NCBI GenBank assembly: GCA_002448305.1
Contig: DJWY01000024.1
Span: 1 to 44,009 of the forward strand
DNA from: Selenomonadales bacterium UBA7018
GTDB taxonomy: Bacteria; Bacillota; Negativicutes; Selenomonadales; Selenomonadaceae
Reading direction: 5' to 3'
Length of the DNA stretch: 44,009 nucleotides
Numbering within the stretch: the stretch's first letter is position 1; every line of letters begins with the position of its first letter. Position numbers and translations under genes: made by a program. Below the pieces are notes generated by a model, which saw nothing but the letters and a program-made list of their open reading frames with translations, was not told the origin of the DNA and did no database searches. This document shows positions 14,666 through 22,724 of the stretch, one piece after another.

Positions 14666-14704
14666 TTTTAAACCTCCAAAAAATATTTCGCGTGCGATTG
14701 AATT

Positions 14705-14773
14705 TTAGCAAGCTGTCACGGGTGCCGAAGCACCCCACGTTGAATATTTTTTAGAGTAGGTTAGATGTTGCAT
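14705..14773 (-). CDS. 22-codon small ORF upstream of trpB (leader peptide or small product)
   Basis: On the reverse strand TAGGAGG lies 8 nt before ATG 14773, one of the strongest ribosome binding sites in the window. The peptide ends ...STWGASAPVTAC. It has one Trp codon and a C-terminal Cys. Directly after the Trp codon the coding RNA forms GGGTGC-TTCG-GCACCC (14735-14720), a UUCG-capped 6-bp stem. The stop lies about 40 nt before trpB. It could be a trpB leader peptide or a small secreted or modified peptide. No family was recognised. Confidence 0.6.
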   Translation of the reverse strand: MQHLTYSKKYSTWGASAPVTAC

Positions 14774-14840
14774 AAGAAAACCTCCTAAAACAAAATGCCC
14801 TGCGTAATTCGTTGCGAAACTGGAAATTTCCTGCAAGAAT

Positions 14841-16157
14841 TCAAATTTTAATTTTGACGGTGGTTTTAGTGTTCGGGCGGATTTCAAAATCGCGCTCGGC
14901 GGGAATAGAAATTTTGATAATGAATTTATCGTTAGGCTGTTGCTGTTCGGCGAACTCGTTAGGGATAGTCGGCGGCGCGGGAGTTTTATTTTTCCTGTAC
15001 TTGTCGACAATCGCTTTGATTTTGGAATTGGTATCGGGATTTTCTACAACTTGCGTTTCAGCTTGAACGGCTTGCGGCGGCTCGGCGGGAGTTTCAGCGG
15101 GTGGAGGTTCGGTCGGCGGCGTTTCAGCAGGTTGAGTTTCAGCGGCTTGACCGTCGCCGATTAACTGCGCGGGTGCTTTTTCAGTCGTAGGGATTTCGGG
15201 CAATTCGATAGGCTCTGGAGCTTCTTTAACTTTTTCCGTGACATTGGGTTTAATTTTTTCAATGACGGTGCCGACAAGTTCTTTTCCGTCTATAGTGTAA
15301 GTTGCGAGCTTGCCGAGCGGGATTTTATTAAAAATTTCTTCCGTTACTTCGACTTCAAGCCAAAGTTCGCGACTGTCGCCGATTCTTGAAATGCTGTCAC
15401 CGGCAACAATTTCCTCATCGACTTCGACGCCATAATAAATCGTTCCGCTGACCGGCGCGATAACATTATTTTCGCGAGCCTCTTGCTTAGCGGCGTTTAG
15501 AGACAATTCAGCTTGCTTTATCGCTTGGTCGGCACCAGCAAGAACTTCGGCGGGCGTCGCTCTGAACTCGTCGACGTATTCTGTATAATATTCGACAGTC
15601 GGCTCCGAATAGGACGGCGATTGAGATTCAGCGAGCGCACTTTCATAGGCGCGGCGGGCGGCGTCTCTTTGCACCGCGCTGACTGCGCCCATTTCAAAAA
15701 GCTCCGCCATACGATTTGCGCGTTCTTCCAATTTTGCCAAATTTCCTGACGACCCAGAATAGGAACCGGGCGGCGGCGTGATAACTCTTTCGCGCTGAAC
15801 GGGAACTTTCACCCATTGTCCGGCGGCAAGTTCGGCGTAATTATCTTTGGCAAGTTGCACGGTATTTTCCAGCTGCTGAATTTCTTCTTCCGTGATAGCA
15901 ACTTCCAAACGCGCAATAACGTCACCGGCTTTAACCTCTGCGCCGTCGTCGAATAAAATTTCCTTGACTTTGCCATTAGCCAAGACACGAACTGAAACCA
16001 TAGTGCCGGCAACTTTAGCGTTGTCTAGCTCAATGACTTCGTCTTTATGCCAATATTTGTACTCGGCATAACCGATAATCGACGCCAGCACAATCACGCC
16101 AGCCAAGCCGAATCGAATTATATTTTTAAGGTTGTCAGTTATATCAATACGTTGCAT
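14841..16157 (-). CDS. HlyD-like membrane fusion/efflux adaptor
   Basis: The 438-residue product has an N-terminal membrane anchor (about 14-30, FGLAGVIVLASIIGYAEY) and a lipoyl/barrel-sandwich hybrid split as VLANGKVKEILFDDGAEVKAGDVIARLE and NNVIAPVSGTIYYGVEVDEEIVAGD. A coiled-coil hairpin lies between them. The last beta-barrel region is interrupted by a ~70-residue Pro/Glu/Thr/Ala-rich insert (about 315-385). Such adaptors bridge an inner-membrane exporter and an outer-membrane channel. No exporter partner is visible nearby, so substrate and partner are unknown. Confidence 0.85.
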   Translation of the reverse strand: MQRIDITDNLKNIIRFGLAGVIVLASIIGYAEYKYWHKDEVIELDNAKVAGTMVSVRVLANGKVKEILFDDGAEVKAGDVIARLEVAITEEEIQQLENTVQLAKDNYAELAAGQWVKVPVQRERVITPPPGSYSGSSGNLAKLEERANRMAELFEMGAVSAVQRDAARRAYESALAESQSPSYSEPTVEYYTEYVDEFRATPAEVLAGADQAIKQAELSLNAAKQEARENNVIAPVSGTIYYGVEVDEEIVAGDSISRIGDSRELWLEVEVTEEIFNKIPLGKLATYTIDGKELVGTVIEKIKPNVTEKVKEAPEPIELPEIPTTEKAPAQLIGDGQAAETQPAETPPTEPPPAETPAEPPQAVQAETQVVENPDTNSKIKAIVDKYRKNKTPAPPTIPNEFAEQQQPNDKFIIKISIPAERDFEIRPNTKTTVKIKI

Positions 16158-16203
16158 TTCGTTAGCTCCAATTAAAAATTTGCGCCGCTATTCTACAACA
16201 CGC

Positions 16204-16236
16204 AAAAAAATTCCACAACCCGCGCAGGCTGTGGAA
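16204..16236 (-). terminator. Terminator of the clpX-like/MTAP unit
   Basis: On the reverse strand TTCCACA (16236-16230) pairs with TGTGGAA (16217-16211), extended by an inner stem, followed by seven T. Confidence 0.8.
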
Positions 16237-16241
16237 AATTT

Positions 16242-17063
16242 TTATTCGGCGTCGTAAATTTCTTTCAGCAGAGTTTCTTTGCGAAGTTCTAAGCAGTGAC
16301 AAAAATTTTTATCGGCGTCAATATTTTTAATCGTGTCTAGCAAAATATTTCCGATAAGTTGCGCGTCGTCGAAAAAAATTTCCTTCATGACGTTATGCGA
16401 CCAAACGCGAATTCCTTCCCCGTAGTTGACGACGAACGACAAATTTGCATAGCATGCGCCGATTTCCCGCGCCAAATAAACTTCGGGAGCGAGACTTTGC
16501 CCGACAATATCGGCGTGCCCATTAAGCATAGAAATTTCCGCAGGGCTTTCAAAATGCCTCCCGTCCGTCACGGCATAAATCCCGCGCTCGAAAATCCGCC
16601 CGTCGAAAAGTTTCTTAGCTGAATCAAAAAGTTTTCCGCGCAGGTCTGGACAAAGGGCGTCGCGCATTATCAGCAAAAATTTTCCGTCAAGCTGAACATC
16701 TTTTCTATTGGACAAGTCAAGGTAATCATCGGGAATAAGCAAATCGCGAGGATTAAGCAAACGATTGACGGTGCCGACGCCGCCTTCAGATAAAATTTTT
16801 TTAACGCCGGCTTCCCTGAACGTCCAGAAAATTTGCCGCGATGAATCTGCGCGGGTAACGCCGCTCCGCCAGCCGTGCATTTTACACGTCAGAAAATTTT
16901 TCCCGCCGACTTCGCACAATCTGAACGCCGGACTTTTCCCGTAAGGCGTCTCGAAAAATAAATTGTCTGCTAAAATCTGCGCGTCCGCAAAATTTTTCGG
17001 AAAGTTACTGCTAAGCGTGCCCGACCCGCCGATTATTGCAAAATCACAAGTTGGAATATTCAT
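16242..17063 (-). CDS. Divergent MTA/purine-nucleoside phosphorylase family protein
   Basis: The 273-residue product matches the MTAP/MTIP layout. It has IGGSGT near the N-terminus, GGVGTVNRLLNPRDLLIPDDYLD, HFESPAEI, then IVGQSLAPEVYLAREIGACYANLSFVVNYGEGI. The family's RHG phosphate loop is changed to MHGWRSG and the usual GAVGS to GGVGT, so substrate preference may differ. It would split 5'-methylthioadenosine or a related nucleoside with phosphate. Its ATG overlaps the clpX-like stop (ATGA), so the two are translationally coupled. Confidence 0.82.
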   Translation of the reverse strand: MNIPTCDFAIIGGSGTLSSNFPKNFADAQILADNLFFETPYGKSPAFRLCEVGGKNFLTCKMHGWRSGVTRADSSRQIFWTFREAGVKKILSEGGVGTVNRLLNPRDLLIPDDYLDLSNRKDVQLDGKFLLIMRDALCPDLRGKLFDSAKKLFDGRIFERGIYAVTDGRHFESPAEISMLNGHADIVGQSLAPEVYLAREIGACYANLSFVVNYGEGIRVWSHNVMKEIFFDDAQLIGNILLDTIKNIDADKNFCHCLELRKETLLKEIYDAE

Positions 17064-18370
17064 GCTGATTCCTTAGTTAAGTTGACTTCATCTAGCGGCA
17101 AAATTTTTGGTTGCTCTTCACCATTTATACAAGCTTCCGTTATGACGATTTTACGCGGCTCGTCCGATTTGGGAATTTCAAACATGACATCAAGCATAAC
17201 GTCTTCGATAATCCCTTTGAGCGAACGCGCACCGGTTTTGCGTTCGATAGCTTTTTTTGCAACTGAGCGCAGTGCTGCCTCTTCAAACTCAAGCTTGACA
17301 TTATCCATTGCCAAAAGTTTTTCATACTGTTTGACGGGCGCGTTTTTCGGCTCGGTTAAAATTCTGAGCAAGGCGTCTTCGTCAAGTGTTTCAAGCGTGC
17401 AGATAACCGGCAAGCGTCCGATAATTTCCGGAATAATGCCGTACTTCATTAAATCTTCGGGGCGCACTTGGTGAATCAGCTCATTGAATTTTTTATTAGC
17501 GTCCTCTTTAGACGGAACTTCAGAGCCGAAACCGATAGCCGCTTCACCCTTCTTAATGCGCTTTTCAATAATTTTCTCAATGCCGACGAACGCGCCGCCG
17601 CAAATGAACAGAATATTTTTCGTGTCAACTTTAATCGTAGGTGCTTCAGGGTGCTTACGTTGCCCGCGCTCGGTGAATTCGACGACGCTACCTTCCAACA
17701 TTTTCAAAAGCCCTTGCTGAACGCCTTCGTGTCCAGGGTCGGCAGTTATGGAATTATTCGCGCCGGACTTGCGAGCGATTTTATCGAACTCGTCAAGATA
17801 AATAATGCCGTGTTCAGTTTTGGCAACGTCCATGCCCGCCGCGTAGTAGAGATTGCGAACAGCAACTTCAACGTCCGCGCCGACAAAGCCCGCTTCAGTC
17901 AAGCTTGAGGCGTCCGTCACGGCGAAGGGAATATCCAAAAGTTTCGACAGGTGAGAAAGCATAGCGGTTTTGCCGCAACCAGTCGGACCGATGATTATGA
18001 CGTTGGACTTGTCGATTTCGTCGGCAACGCCGTGATTATCAACGTCGTACTTCATGCGCTTATAATGATTGTACGCCGCAACGGACAGAATTTTTTTCGC
18101 GCGTTCCTGCATTATGATAAATTCGTCGAGATATTTTTTAATAATATGCGGCTTATTTTTAGCGAGCAGGTCGCCGAGATTGTTTTTAAAACTTTTCCTG
18201 CCTCTGTAAGTTTTGTTGCCTTCTTCGTCTTCGATGAAGTGATAAATATTTTTTATACAGCTTTTGCAAATGCCGAAACCGGTATTGGGGTCGAGAACGG
18301 GCATATCAGTGCGGCTCTGAATTTTTATGCGCCGCCCGCAAACGCTGCAATGATAACTGTCAAATGCCAT
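17060..18370 (-). CDS. clpX: ClpX-like AAA+ unfoldase
   Basis: The 436-residue product has an N-terminal zinc site (CSVCG near residue 8, CKSCI near 35) and the AAA+ core. Walker A is GPTGCGKT, the pore loop is TEAGFVGADVE (usually GYVG), Walker B is IIYLDEFDKIA, the RKH loop is ERGQRKHP, and a ClpP-docking IGFG loop (AAIGFGSEV) is present, followed by sensor 2 GARSLKGIIED. The zinc region is spaced more widely than in ordinary ClpX. No clpP or tig is adjacent. It is therefore either the housekeeping ClpX or a second, divergent copy. Confidence 0.88.
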   Translation of the reverse strand: MAFDSYHCSVCGRRIKIQSRTDMPVLDPNTGFGICKSCIKNIYHFIEDEEGNKTYRGRKSFKNNLGDLLAKNKPHIIKKYLDEFIIMQERAKKILSVAAYNHYKRMKYDVDNHGVADEIDKSNVIIIGPTGCGKTAMLSHLSKLLDIPFAVTDASSLTEAGFVGADVEVAVRNLYYAAGMDVAKTEHGIIYLDEFDKIARKSGANNSITADPGHEGVQQGLLKMLEGSVVEFTERGQRKHPEAPTIKVDTKNILFICGGAFVGIEKIIEKRIKKGEAAIGFGSEVPSKEDANKKFNELIHQVRPEDLMKYGIIPEIIGRLPVICTLETLDEDALLRILTEPKNAPVKQYEKLLAMDNVKLEFEEAALRSVAKKAIERKTGARSLKGIIEDVMLDVMFEIPKSDEPRKIVITEACINGEEQPKILPLDEVNLTKESA

Positions 18371-18401
18371 TTAAAGAATCTCCTTTGTGCCGATAAAAAA
18401 C

Positions 18402-18430
18402 TTGCAATAAAAAATTACAGGGCGTATAAT
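18402..18430 (+). promoter_or_regulatory. rpmE promoter with overlapping palindrome
   Basis: TTGCAA (18402-18407), a 17-nt spacer and TATAAT (18425-18430). A 21-bp near-perfect palindrome (18418-18438; arms CAGGG and CCCTG, inner GTAT-A-ATAC) is centred on the -10 box. Confidence 0.65.
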
Positions 18431-18480
18431 ACACCCTGCGCGGTTTTCGCGTCAACTGCATTTCAAAGGGGGTTCAAAGC

Positions 18481-18681
18481 ATGAAGGAAAAAATTCACCC
18501 GCAGTACTTCGAGGCAACAGTTACTTGCGGTTGCGGCAATACGTTTAAAACCGGCTCTACGAAAAAAGAATTGCGCGTAGACGTCTGCTCGAAATGTCAT
18601 CCGTTTTTCACGGGACGCCAGCGCGACGTTAAAGCGGGCGGGCGCATTGAGAAATTCAACAGACGCTATAAAAAAGCTTGA
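18481..18681 (+). CDS. rpmE: 50S ribosomal protein L31 (zinc-binding type)
   Basis: The 66-residue product starts MKEKIHPQYFEATVTCGCG. Zinc ligands are C16, C18, C36 and C39 (CSKCHPFFTG), the C+ form of L31. AAGGGGG precedes the ATG. L31 sits at the inter-subunit bridge of the ribosome. It has its own promoter and terminator and lies upstream of the DUF1385 gene, an association often seen in Firmicutes. Confidence 0.97.
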   Translation: MKEKIHPQYFEATVTCGCGNTFKTGSTKKELRVDVCSKCHPFFTGRQRDVKAGGRIEKFNRRYKKA

Positions 18682-18695
18682 GCCAAAAATTTCAG

Positions 18696-18724
18696 GCAGG
18701 GTGAACGATTGCCCTGCTTGTTTT
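18696..18724 (+). terminator. rpmE terminator/attenuator
   Basis: GCAGGG (18696-18701) and CCCTGC (18712-18717) form a 6-bp stem followed by TTGTTTT. DUF1385 starts 20 nt later, so partial read-through is likely. Confidence 0.65.
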
Positions 18725-18743
18725 AATTCAAGGAGAAAATTTT

Positions 18744-19610
18744 ATGGAGAAACCTTTAGTCGGCGGGCAAGCGGTTATTGAAGGCGTGATGATGCGCGGC
18801 TTTGGAAAAGTTGCAACGGCAGTCCGCGAACCCAACGGAAATATAAATGTGCAAGTCAAAACAATCACGTCGATAACTGAACGCTTCCCGATTTTAAAGC
18901 TACCATTACTGCGCGGCGCAGTCAGTTTATTCGAGTCGCTGATTTTGGGCATGAAGTCGCTATCATTTTCGGCGCAGGCGGCGGGCGAAGAAGACGAGCA
19001 ATTAACCGACCGAGAATTAATCGGCACGATAATTTTAGCAGTGGCTTTGGCTTGCGGACTTTTTATCGCGATACCGACCTTTGCGGCGAAATTTTTCCAC
19101 GAGCTAACCGACGACCCGATAATTTTAAACTTAGCGGAAGGATTTTTGCGGCTGATAATTTTTCTGGCGTATCTGTTCGCAATTTCGCGCATGAAAGATA
19201 TTCAGCGCGTCTTCCAATATCACGGCGCAGAACACAAAACAATTTTCTGCTACGAAGCCGATTTGCCGCTAACCGTCGAAAACGTAAAAAAATTTCCGCG
19301 CCTGCACCCCAGATGCGGAACTGCGTTTTTGCTAATCGTCATGTTAGTTAGCATTTTCGTCTTTGCATTTTTAGGTTGGCCGGATTTATGGGAAAGAATT
19401 ATTTCGCGAATAATTTTGTTGCCACTGGTGGCGGGCTTATCCTACGAGATAATAAGATTTTCTGCGCGGTCGGAAAATTCATTTGTAAAGCTGGCAACGT
19501 TGCCGGGACTTTGGCTACAATATTTAACGACCCGCGAGCCAGATGATTCAATGATTGAAGTTGCGATAAAATCTTTGCAAGCCGTTACTCCGCAATCTCC
19601 GGAATATTAA
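18744..19610 (+). CDS. DUF1385 family membrane protein
   Basis: The 288-residue product has the conserved start VGGQAVIEGVMMRG, then PLLRGAVSLFESLILGMKSL, the core VFQYHGAEHKTIFCYE and PRLHPRCGTAFLL, and about four to five membrane segments. The conserved His/Glu/Cys residues hint at an enzymatic or metal-binding role, but the family function is not known to me. ATG 18744 follows AAGGAG. Its 3' end overlaps the convergent lptA-like gene by 26 nt. Confidence 0.93.
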   Translation: MEKPLVGGQAVIEGVMMRGFGKVATAVREPNGNINVQVKTITSITERFPILKLPLLRGAVSLFESLILGMKSLSFSAQAAGEEDEQLTDRELIGTIILAVALACGLFIAIPTFAAKFFHELTDDPIILNLAEGFLRLIIFLAYLFAISRMKDIQRVFQYHGAEHKTIFCYEADLPLTVENVKKFPRLHPRCGTAFLLIVMLVSIFVFAFLGWPDLWERIISRIILLPLVAGLSYEIIRFSARSENSFVKLATLPGLWLQYLTTREPDDSMIEVAIKSLQAVTPQSPEY

Positions 19611-20163
19611 CTTCGGGCGCGTCGAAAGTTTTATCAAGCTCCAAAATTTTATTGTCGACGACGTTATATTTGACGTGCTGATATTCTTCGCCGTCAAGTT
19701 TAATATCGTCGGCGAACTTCAATTTCTTATCCGCTTTGACCGTAACTTTGCCGTAGAAGTCAACAATTTTTTCTTTCCAATTAAAAACCGCAGTGTCTGA
19801 ATTTATCGCGACACTTTTTTTGCTTTCAAAATTGACGTTGCCAATAACTTCAGCGGTGCGCGTCGCCCATTCAAGGTAGGCGCGGTCGCAACTAAAAGTT
19901 ATATCTTCCTGCACAAGTTTAACGTTGCCTTGCGTCCAACACTTTTGATTGATAACGCTGACTTGCGCTTCGTCGGCGGTAATCTTCGCTTTAAAGCCGT
20001 GATTGTTTAGCGTAACTTGAACATTATCCTTTAGAACGTAGACGCCCTTGAAAATGTCAAAGTAAGTTTCGCCCGCTGAAATGTCCGGAGCTTCGGCGAA
20101 AGTTCTGCCCTGCGCAACCAAAATCATCAGCAAGGCAAGCACGAAAATTTTTACAGTCTTCAT
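19585..20163 (-). CDS. LptA/OstA-like periplasmic protein
   Basis: A 192-residue protein with a signal peptide (to about residue 23, AQGRTFA) and the beta-rich OstA repeat pattern: YVLKDNVQVTLNNHGFKAKITADEAQV, then ARTA-type repeats GNVKLV, GNVNFES and GKVTVK. LptA-like proteins bridge the periplasm in LPS transport and imply an outer membrane. The ATG overlaps the ccmC stop. Placement behind ccmABC is unusual. Confidence 0.8.
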   Translation of the reverse strand: MKTVKIFVLALLMILVAQGRTFAEAPDISAGETYFDIFKGVYVLKDNVQVTLNNHGFKAKITADEAQVSVINQKCWTQGNVKLVQEDITFSCDRAYLEWATRTAEVIGNVNFESKKSVAINSDTAVFNWKEKIVDFYGKVTVKADKKLKFADDIKLDGEEYQHVKYNVVDNKILELDKTFDAPEVNIPEIAE

Positions 20164-20768
20164 TTAAAATCCCTCCGCATTAACTGAATAAAGATTAACG
20201 TTGCGTCGACGACCGCCGCGATTAACACGATTAAAACGATTGAATCCATTTCTATGCGCCCCGACGAATTTAAAACCGGTGACGGGTGCAATGAAAAATA
20301 CATGCGCGGAATTATGAATACTAGAAACGGAACCGTCAAGATGCTGAGCAGTGAATAAATTGCCGAGACTTTAGCGCGAACTTTTTCGTCAGCGACTGCC
20401 GCCCGCAACGTCAGATACGCGCCGTAAATTAGAATTAGTATAAAAATTGTCGTCTGGCGCGGGTCCCAATTCCAGTACGCACCCCAAGTCAATTTGCTGA
20501 AAATCGCGCCGCTTATCGTCGACAGTAGCACGAAGATAAATCCCAATCGCGCTGCTCTCTCGCTCAATTTATCGAAGGAAAAGTTAGACGTTCGTAAAAA
20601 TTTCGCGGCAAAAAATGCACTCGCAAAAAATGCTATCACTGATACCCAAGCCGTTGGCACGTGGAAAAAAATTATCTTCGCCAAGTCGCCCAGCCCTTTT
20701 ATCGGCGGCACTAAAAAAATAATCGCCGCGATAATTGCGGCAGTCAGTAAGATTAAAATTTTGTTCAT
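20160..20768 (-). CDS. ccmC: Heme exporter/handling protein CcmC
   Basis: The 202-residue product has six membrane segments and the tryptophan-rich heme-handling motif WGAYWNWDPRQT near residue 95. Periplasmic histidines are in FFHVPTAW and SLHPSPV. In System I cytochrome c maturation CcmC loads heme onto CcmE with the CcmAB ATPase. It starts 10 nt after ccmB ends. No ccmD, E, F, G or H appears in the window. Confidence 0.92.
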   Translation of the reverse strand: MNKILILLTAAIIAAIIFLVPPIKGLGDLAKIIFFHVPTAWVSVIAFFASAFFAAKFLRTSNFSFDKLSERAARLGFIFVLLSTISGAIFSKLTWGAYWNWDPRQTTIFILILIYGAYLTLRAAVADEKVRAKVSAIYSLLSILTVPFLVFIIPRMYFSLHPSPVLNSSGRIEMDSIVLIVLIAAVVDATLIFIQLMRRDFK

Positions 20769-20777
20769 CGAAAAGCC

Positions 20778-21443
20778 TCACAAATAATCGTACAGGATTG
20801 AAGACGCCGTTATTAAAATAGAATCGAACGCCGCTATCATGATAAGCGAACTCATATCGAACGCCGCGCTCGTGAATGATATTTCAGTCAGCGAGATTGC
20901 GGGCAGGAAAATCGGAAGCGTTACCGGGAAAAGCAAAATCGGGAAAAGTCCGCCCTTGACTGTAGCCGAAGTAGTCAGAGCCGCCGTCAAAGTTCCCGCC
21001 GCCGCCAAGCCGATTAGCCCTAAAAATATCGTCGTGAATAGCAGTAGAAAATTTTCTGTCGGCTCGTCGAACAAGATTAAAAATATCGGCAGGATAAAAA
21101 TTGTCAGCGCGACAAGCGATAAGAATACGTAAATCATTTTGCCGAAAAGAATTGCTTGAGCGTCGGCGTAAAGTTTCAGCGTCGGGAGAGTTCCTGCGGT
21201 TGCTTCGTCGTCGAAGGTTCCCGCAATCCCTGCGCTCGCCGCGAAGAATATCACTACCCATAACAACGCCGCTAAAAATTTTGGTTCAACGAAAGCTCCG
21301 CCCGTCGATAAACTTAAACTCGCAGTAGCCGTCAACGCGAACATCATCATTGCCGCGAAAGTTGCGCGTTGCCTCATGCCGATTAGAAAATCTTTTCGCA
21401 AAATCGCTACGACTTGTTTAAAACGGGAGCTGAATAATTTCAT
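20778..21443 (-). CDS. ccmB: Heme exporter permease CcmB
   Basis: ATG 21443 is chosen: the readable homology MKLFSSRFKQVVAILRKDF begins there. The longer open frame upstream overlaps ccmA and is not protein-like. The 221-residue product has six membrane segments, the FDDEATAGTLPTLKLYA loop (equivalent to F.DE...G.LE.L in CcmB) and a central GLIGLAAAGTLTAALT segment. It pairs with CcmA. Its start lies 26 nt inside the ccmA 3' end, implying coupling. Confidence 0.88.
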   Translation of the reverse strand: MKLFSSRFKQVVAILRKDFLIGMRQRATFAAMMMFALTATASLSLSTGGAFVEPKFLAALLWVVIFFAASAGIAGTFDDEATAGTLPTLKLYADAQAILFGKMIYVFLSLVALTIFILPIFLILFDEPTENFLLLFTTIFLGLIGLAAAGTLTAALTTSATVKGGLFPILLFPVTLPIFLPAISLTEISFTSAAFDMSSLIMIAAFDSILITASSILYDYL

Positions 21444-22005
21444 CGCAAATATCAACCTCTGCGCGGTCGTTGGTCGCCAGCAAAATAATTTTATCGAACT
21501 TAGCGGCTTGAATCGCTTGGAAAAATTTTTCGCGCCCTGCGTCGTCAAGATTGGCAGTCGGTTCGTCGAGTAGCCAAATATCAGCGTCGACGCTAAGGAG
21601 AATAGCAAATTTCAGACGTTGCCGCATACCCGTCGAAAAATTTTCTACGCGAACATTGCCAAAAGTTTCAAGGTTAAGCCCGACGCGCTCGCCCAGTTCC
21701 AAAATATTTTCCGCAGATAAATTCTTCCCGCGCAGTTCGGCGAAAAATTTCAAGTTCTCAATCGCAGTCAAGTTGTCGTAGATTTTCATTTCGGGCGCAA
21801 CCACTGCAATTTTTTTATCGGCAGGGAATTTAACTTCGCCGCTATCTGGTCTAATGATTTTCCCCGCAAGTTTAAGGAAAGTCGATTTGCCCGCGCCGTT
21901 AGCACCCGTCACGGCGATAATTTTCCCGCCGCGCAGTTCCAACGAAATATTTTTAAAAAGCTCGTGCCGTCCGAAACTCAAGCTCACGTCGTCGAAGGTA
22001 ATCAC
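21418..22005 (-). CDS. ccmA: ABC ATPase CcmA
   Basis: The 195-residue product is a short ABC ATPase: Walker A GANGAGKST, a Q-loop-like APEMKIYDNLTAIENL, signature FSTGMRQRL (CcmA-type STGMxxR), Walker B IWLLDEPTANLD, and the switch position ATND instead of the usual H-loop His. It powers CcmBC in heme handling. It begins on the last base of the regulator gene. The Asn at the switch His position is worth noting. Confidence 0.9.
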   Translation of the reverse strand: MITFDDVSLSFGRHELFKNISLELRGGKIIAVTGANGAGKSTFLKLAGKIIRPDSGEVKFPADKKIAVVAPEMKIYDNLTAIENLKFFAELRGKNLSAENILELGERVGLNLETFGNVRVENFSTGMRQRLKFAILLSVDADIWLLDEPTANLDDAGREKFFQAIQAAKFDKIILLATNDRAEVDICDEIIQLPF

Positions 22006-22667
22006 TAAATTTTATCCTTGTTTAGCCGCATCCAATGTTCGCCGCATTCGACAATTCCCGCCGCTTGCATTTGCGAAATTTCTCGCGTCAAAGCTGAACG
22101 GTTGCATTCCAATTCTTTTGCAAGTTGCACGCGACCAGGCACGCGCACTTTTTCTGATTCTTGACGGCGTTCGCGTTGAAGCAGATATAAAATTACTCGT
22201 TCGCGCAAAGTTTTTTGGCTTAGGAGTTCAACCTTTTGCATCATCAAAACATTTTTTCGGCTAAACGTTTCCAGAAGATTTTTCATAACAATTCCGTGCA
22301 CTCGTCCGAGCTTGGGTCCTGCAATCAGTAGCGCACGATATGGCAACCACATGATTGTTGAAGGCATAGTAAGTTGAACGCTTGTCGCAATTAAATCTTC
22401 GCCGAGAATTGCCGAAGTTGCTCCGAACATTGCGCCGCTTTCAAGTGAATGCCCGACTGATTCATTACCGAGCCTGTCTAGTGCTAAAATTTGCGCTTCA
22501 CCCTTGACGATAATTCCGATATTAGCGTTGGACGCAAATGCTTCCAAAACTCTTTCGCCGCGTGGATAGCGTTTAATCGTCGTGCCCGTGAATTTAACGA
22601 ACTTCTCAATCTCGTCCGGCAGTAAATCTTTGAAGAGCGGCACGCCTTGTAAATCTTCACCTTTCAA
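22005..22667 (-). CDS. Crp/Fnr-family transcription regulator
   Basis: The 220-residue product has a cyclic-nucleotide-binding-type beta roll (about 8-120) and a C-terminal winged helix (VQLAKELECNRSALTREISQMQ). No Cys cluster for an Fe-S centre is seen in the N-terminal part, so it is not FNR-like. The recognition helix reads NRSALTR rather than the SRETVGR of E. coli CRP. TTG 22667 follows TAGGAGG. It heads the ccmABC-lptA unit, and a CRP-type site lies in its own promoter, suggesting autoregulation. Confidence 0.9.
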   Translation of the reverse strand: MKGEDLQGVPLFKDLLPDEIEKFVKFTGTTIKRYPRGERVLEAFASNANIGIIVKGEAQILALDRLGNESVGHSLESGAMFGATSAILGEDLIATSVQLTMPSTIMWLPYRALLIAGPKLGRVHGIVMKNLLETFSRKNVLMMQKVELLSQKTLRERVILYLLQRERRQESEKVRVPGRVQLAKELECNRSALTREISQMQAAGIVECGEHWMRLNKDKI

Positions 22668-22697
22668 CGCCGCTCACCTCCTATAAAAATTTTTCCG

Positions 22698-22706
22698 ATT
22701 ATATCA
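22698..22706 (-). promoter_or_regulatory. Extended -10 promoter of the crp-like/ccm operon
   Basis: On the reverse strand TGATATAAT (22706-22698), with no good -35. The CRP-type site at 22725-22740 is centred about 41.5 nt upstream of the predicted start of transcription. Confidence 0.6.
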
Positions 22707-22724
22707 CGGCGCATTTTACCACAC

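Noticed and set aside
14666..14704. Classical trp attenuator or T-box before trpB
   Set aside because: No clear terminator stem with U-run and no T-box AGGGUGG-type sequence; only the single UUCG hairpin inside the small ORF.
21444..21608. Extended N-terminus for ccmB
   Set aside because: The extra residues overlap ccmA in another frame and have no membrane or family signal.
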